From the NCBI GenBank assembly GCA_025677815.1, contig JAIXMP010000013.1:124001-188000 (forward strand): a DNA stretch of 64,000 bases. Direction: 5' to 3'. The translations under genes and the position numbers were made by a program. This document shows positions 63,437 through 64,000 of this stretch, piece by piece. The notes beneath the pieces were generated by a model, which had not been told where the DNA came from, made no database searches, and worked only from the letters and a program-made list of their open reading frames with translations. Within the stretch, counting starts at the first letter, position 1, and every line of letters starts with the position of its first letter. This DNA is from Phascolomyces articulosus. Lineage: Eukaryota > Mucoromycota > Mucoromycetes > Mucorales > Lichtheimiaceae.

Positions 63437-63927
63437 TTATGCGTTAATACTTGATAGAACAACATATCCGAAACTAGCAGTAGCAATTGCCCCAACAATG
63501 GATCCAGGTGTCGACCATAACGATTGTATCCAGTTCACAAGGGATTTTTCTCCACGCTTGACATTAAAAGCACGGAATTGCTGTTGCTGTCGTTGTTGAG
63601 TCTCTTTTTCTAACTCTTCAATATGCAATGTGGATGCATTTTTCTCATCTTCAATAAGCTCTTGCTATATTAATCACAAATTATATAATTAAAAAATTCA
63701 AGTAAAGGCAAAATAATCACATCATCCTATTGTAAAAATCTAATGAAACTTACAGTGACTTCATCGTGATCATCGGAACCAATAAGTGGATACCGTTGTC
63801 GAGTCAATTCGACATTTTGTACGTTTCCAAAAAAGTCTGTAACTTTGACTTGATCCAAAGGACGTTTGAATAAATCAGATCGAATACCAGGATGTGAAGC
63901 AATTTTAACTGGGTCATACGAATCAAA
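63437..63927 (-). CDS. Possible tail-anchored membrane protein, 5' part not resolved
   Basis: Two clear exons in phase 0: 63927-63754 (FDSYDPVKIASHPGIRSDLF...VTDFFGNVQNVELTRQRYPLIG) and 63664-63437 (QELIEDEKNASTLHIEELEKETQQRQQQQ...). The last exon has a coiled-coil-like Glu/Gln helix and ends with one hydrophobic segment, GSIVGAIATASFGYVVLSSINA, right at the C-terminus, as in tail-anchored or mitochondrial membrane proteins. Upstream exons lie at or beyond the window's right edge. Family not recognised. Confidence 0.55.
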
Positions 63928-64000
63928 CTATATAACATTCAAAGAAAAAAATTACATAAATTATGAGAGGCTGACTTTTTCAACTGCCTGCCTTGTTTTT

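Overview
The window looks like nuclear DNA from an early-diverging filamentous fungus of the Mucoromycota (Mucorales-like). Reasons: strongly A+T-rich DNA with long homopolymers; many short phase-variable introns (about 50-150 nt) with GTAAGT/GTATGT donors and YAG acceptors; fungal housekeeping genes (ILV3, RPN2, TRM61, UTP25, an Iml2/TTC39 protein, a Mis14/Nsl1-like kinetochore protein); and decayed transposons of types common in Mucoromycota. No species is claimed. Exon coordinates were worked out by hand from splice signals, frame continuity and family similarity; most models close to a whole number of codons.

Layout. 1-3522 (-): the bulk of a WD40-like/ion-channel protein cut by the window edge. 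3871-4829 (+): FUN14 protein. 5491-8741 (+): decayed Mutator-like element (MULE) carrying a GCM/WRKY-type zinc finger, transposase core, charged linker and OTU-type protease domain. About 9090-10140 (-): 5'-truncated LINE remnant with a repeated 3' tail. 10141-14504: gene-poor, with a CATCCA-rich tract. 14505-14854 (+): I78-family inhibitor. 15053-16732 (-): CUE-domain protein. 17790-20373 (-): ILV3. 20763-24867 (-): RPN2. 25423-34216 (-): three tandem monocarboxylate-type MFS transporter copies (relic, frameshifted, intact). 36083-40536 (-): full-length ABCB transporter. 43008-44435 (-): TRM61, divergent from 44575-45531 (+) Nsl1-like. 45741-49336 (+): Iml2/TTC39 protein, convergent with 49681-50742 (-) Cut8/Sts1-like protein. 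About 51953-52340 (-): gene relic. 53673-55916 (+): RING/TRAF-type zinc-finger protein, convergent with 56140-59629 (-) UTP25. 60684-60884: GC-rich hairpins in a possibly spliced transcript. 61287-61989 (+): unrecognised small spliced gene. 62303-63159 (-) and 63437-63927 (-, partial): unrecognised genes.

The genes form no operon. Functional themes that recur are ubiquitin/proteasome biology (RPN2, CUE protein, RING protein, possible Cut8/Sts1 tether), mitochondria (FUN14, ILV3, perhaps Iml2), membrane transport (MFS cluster, ABCB, ion channel) and RNA maturation (TRM61, UTP25).

The most unusual observation is a putative 2-nucleotide exon (GG) required by the intact MFS transporter to keep frame and complete a conserved Trp-Gly, and present at the same place in its neighbouring paralogue.
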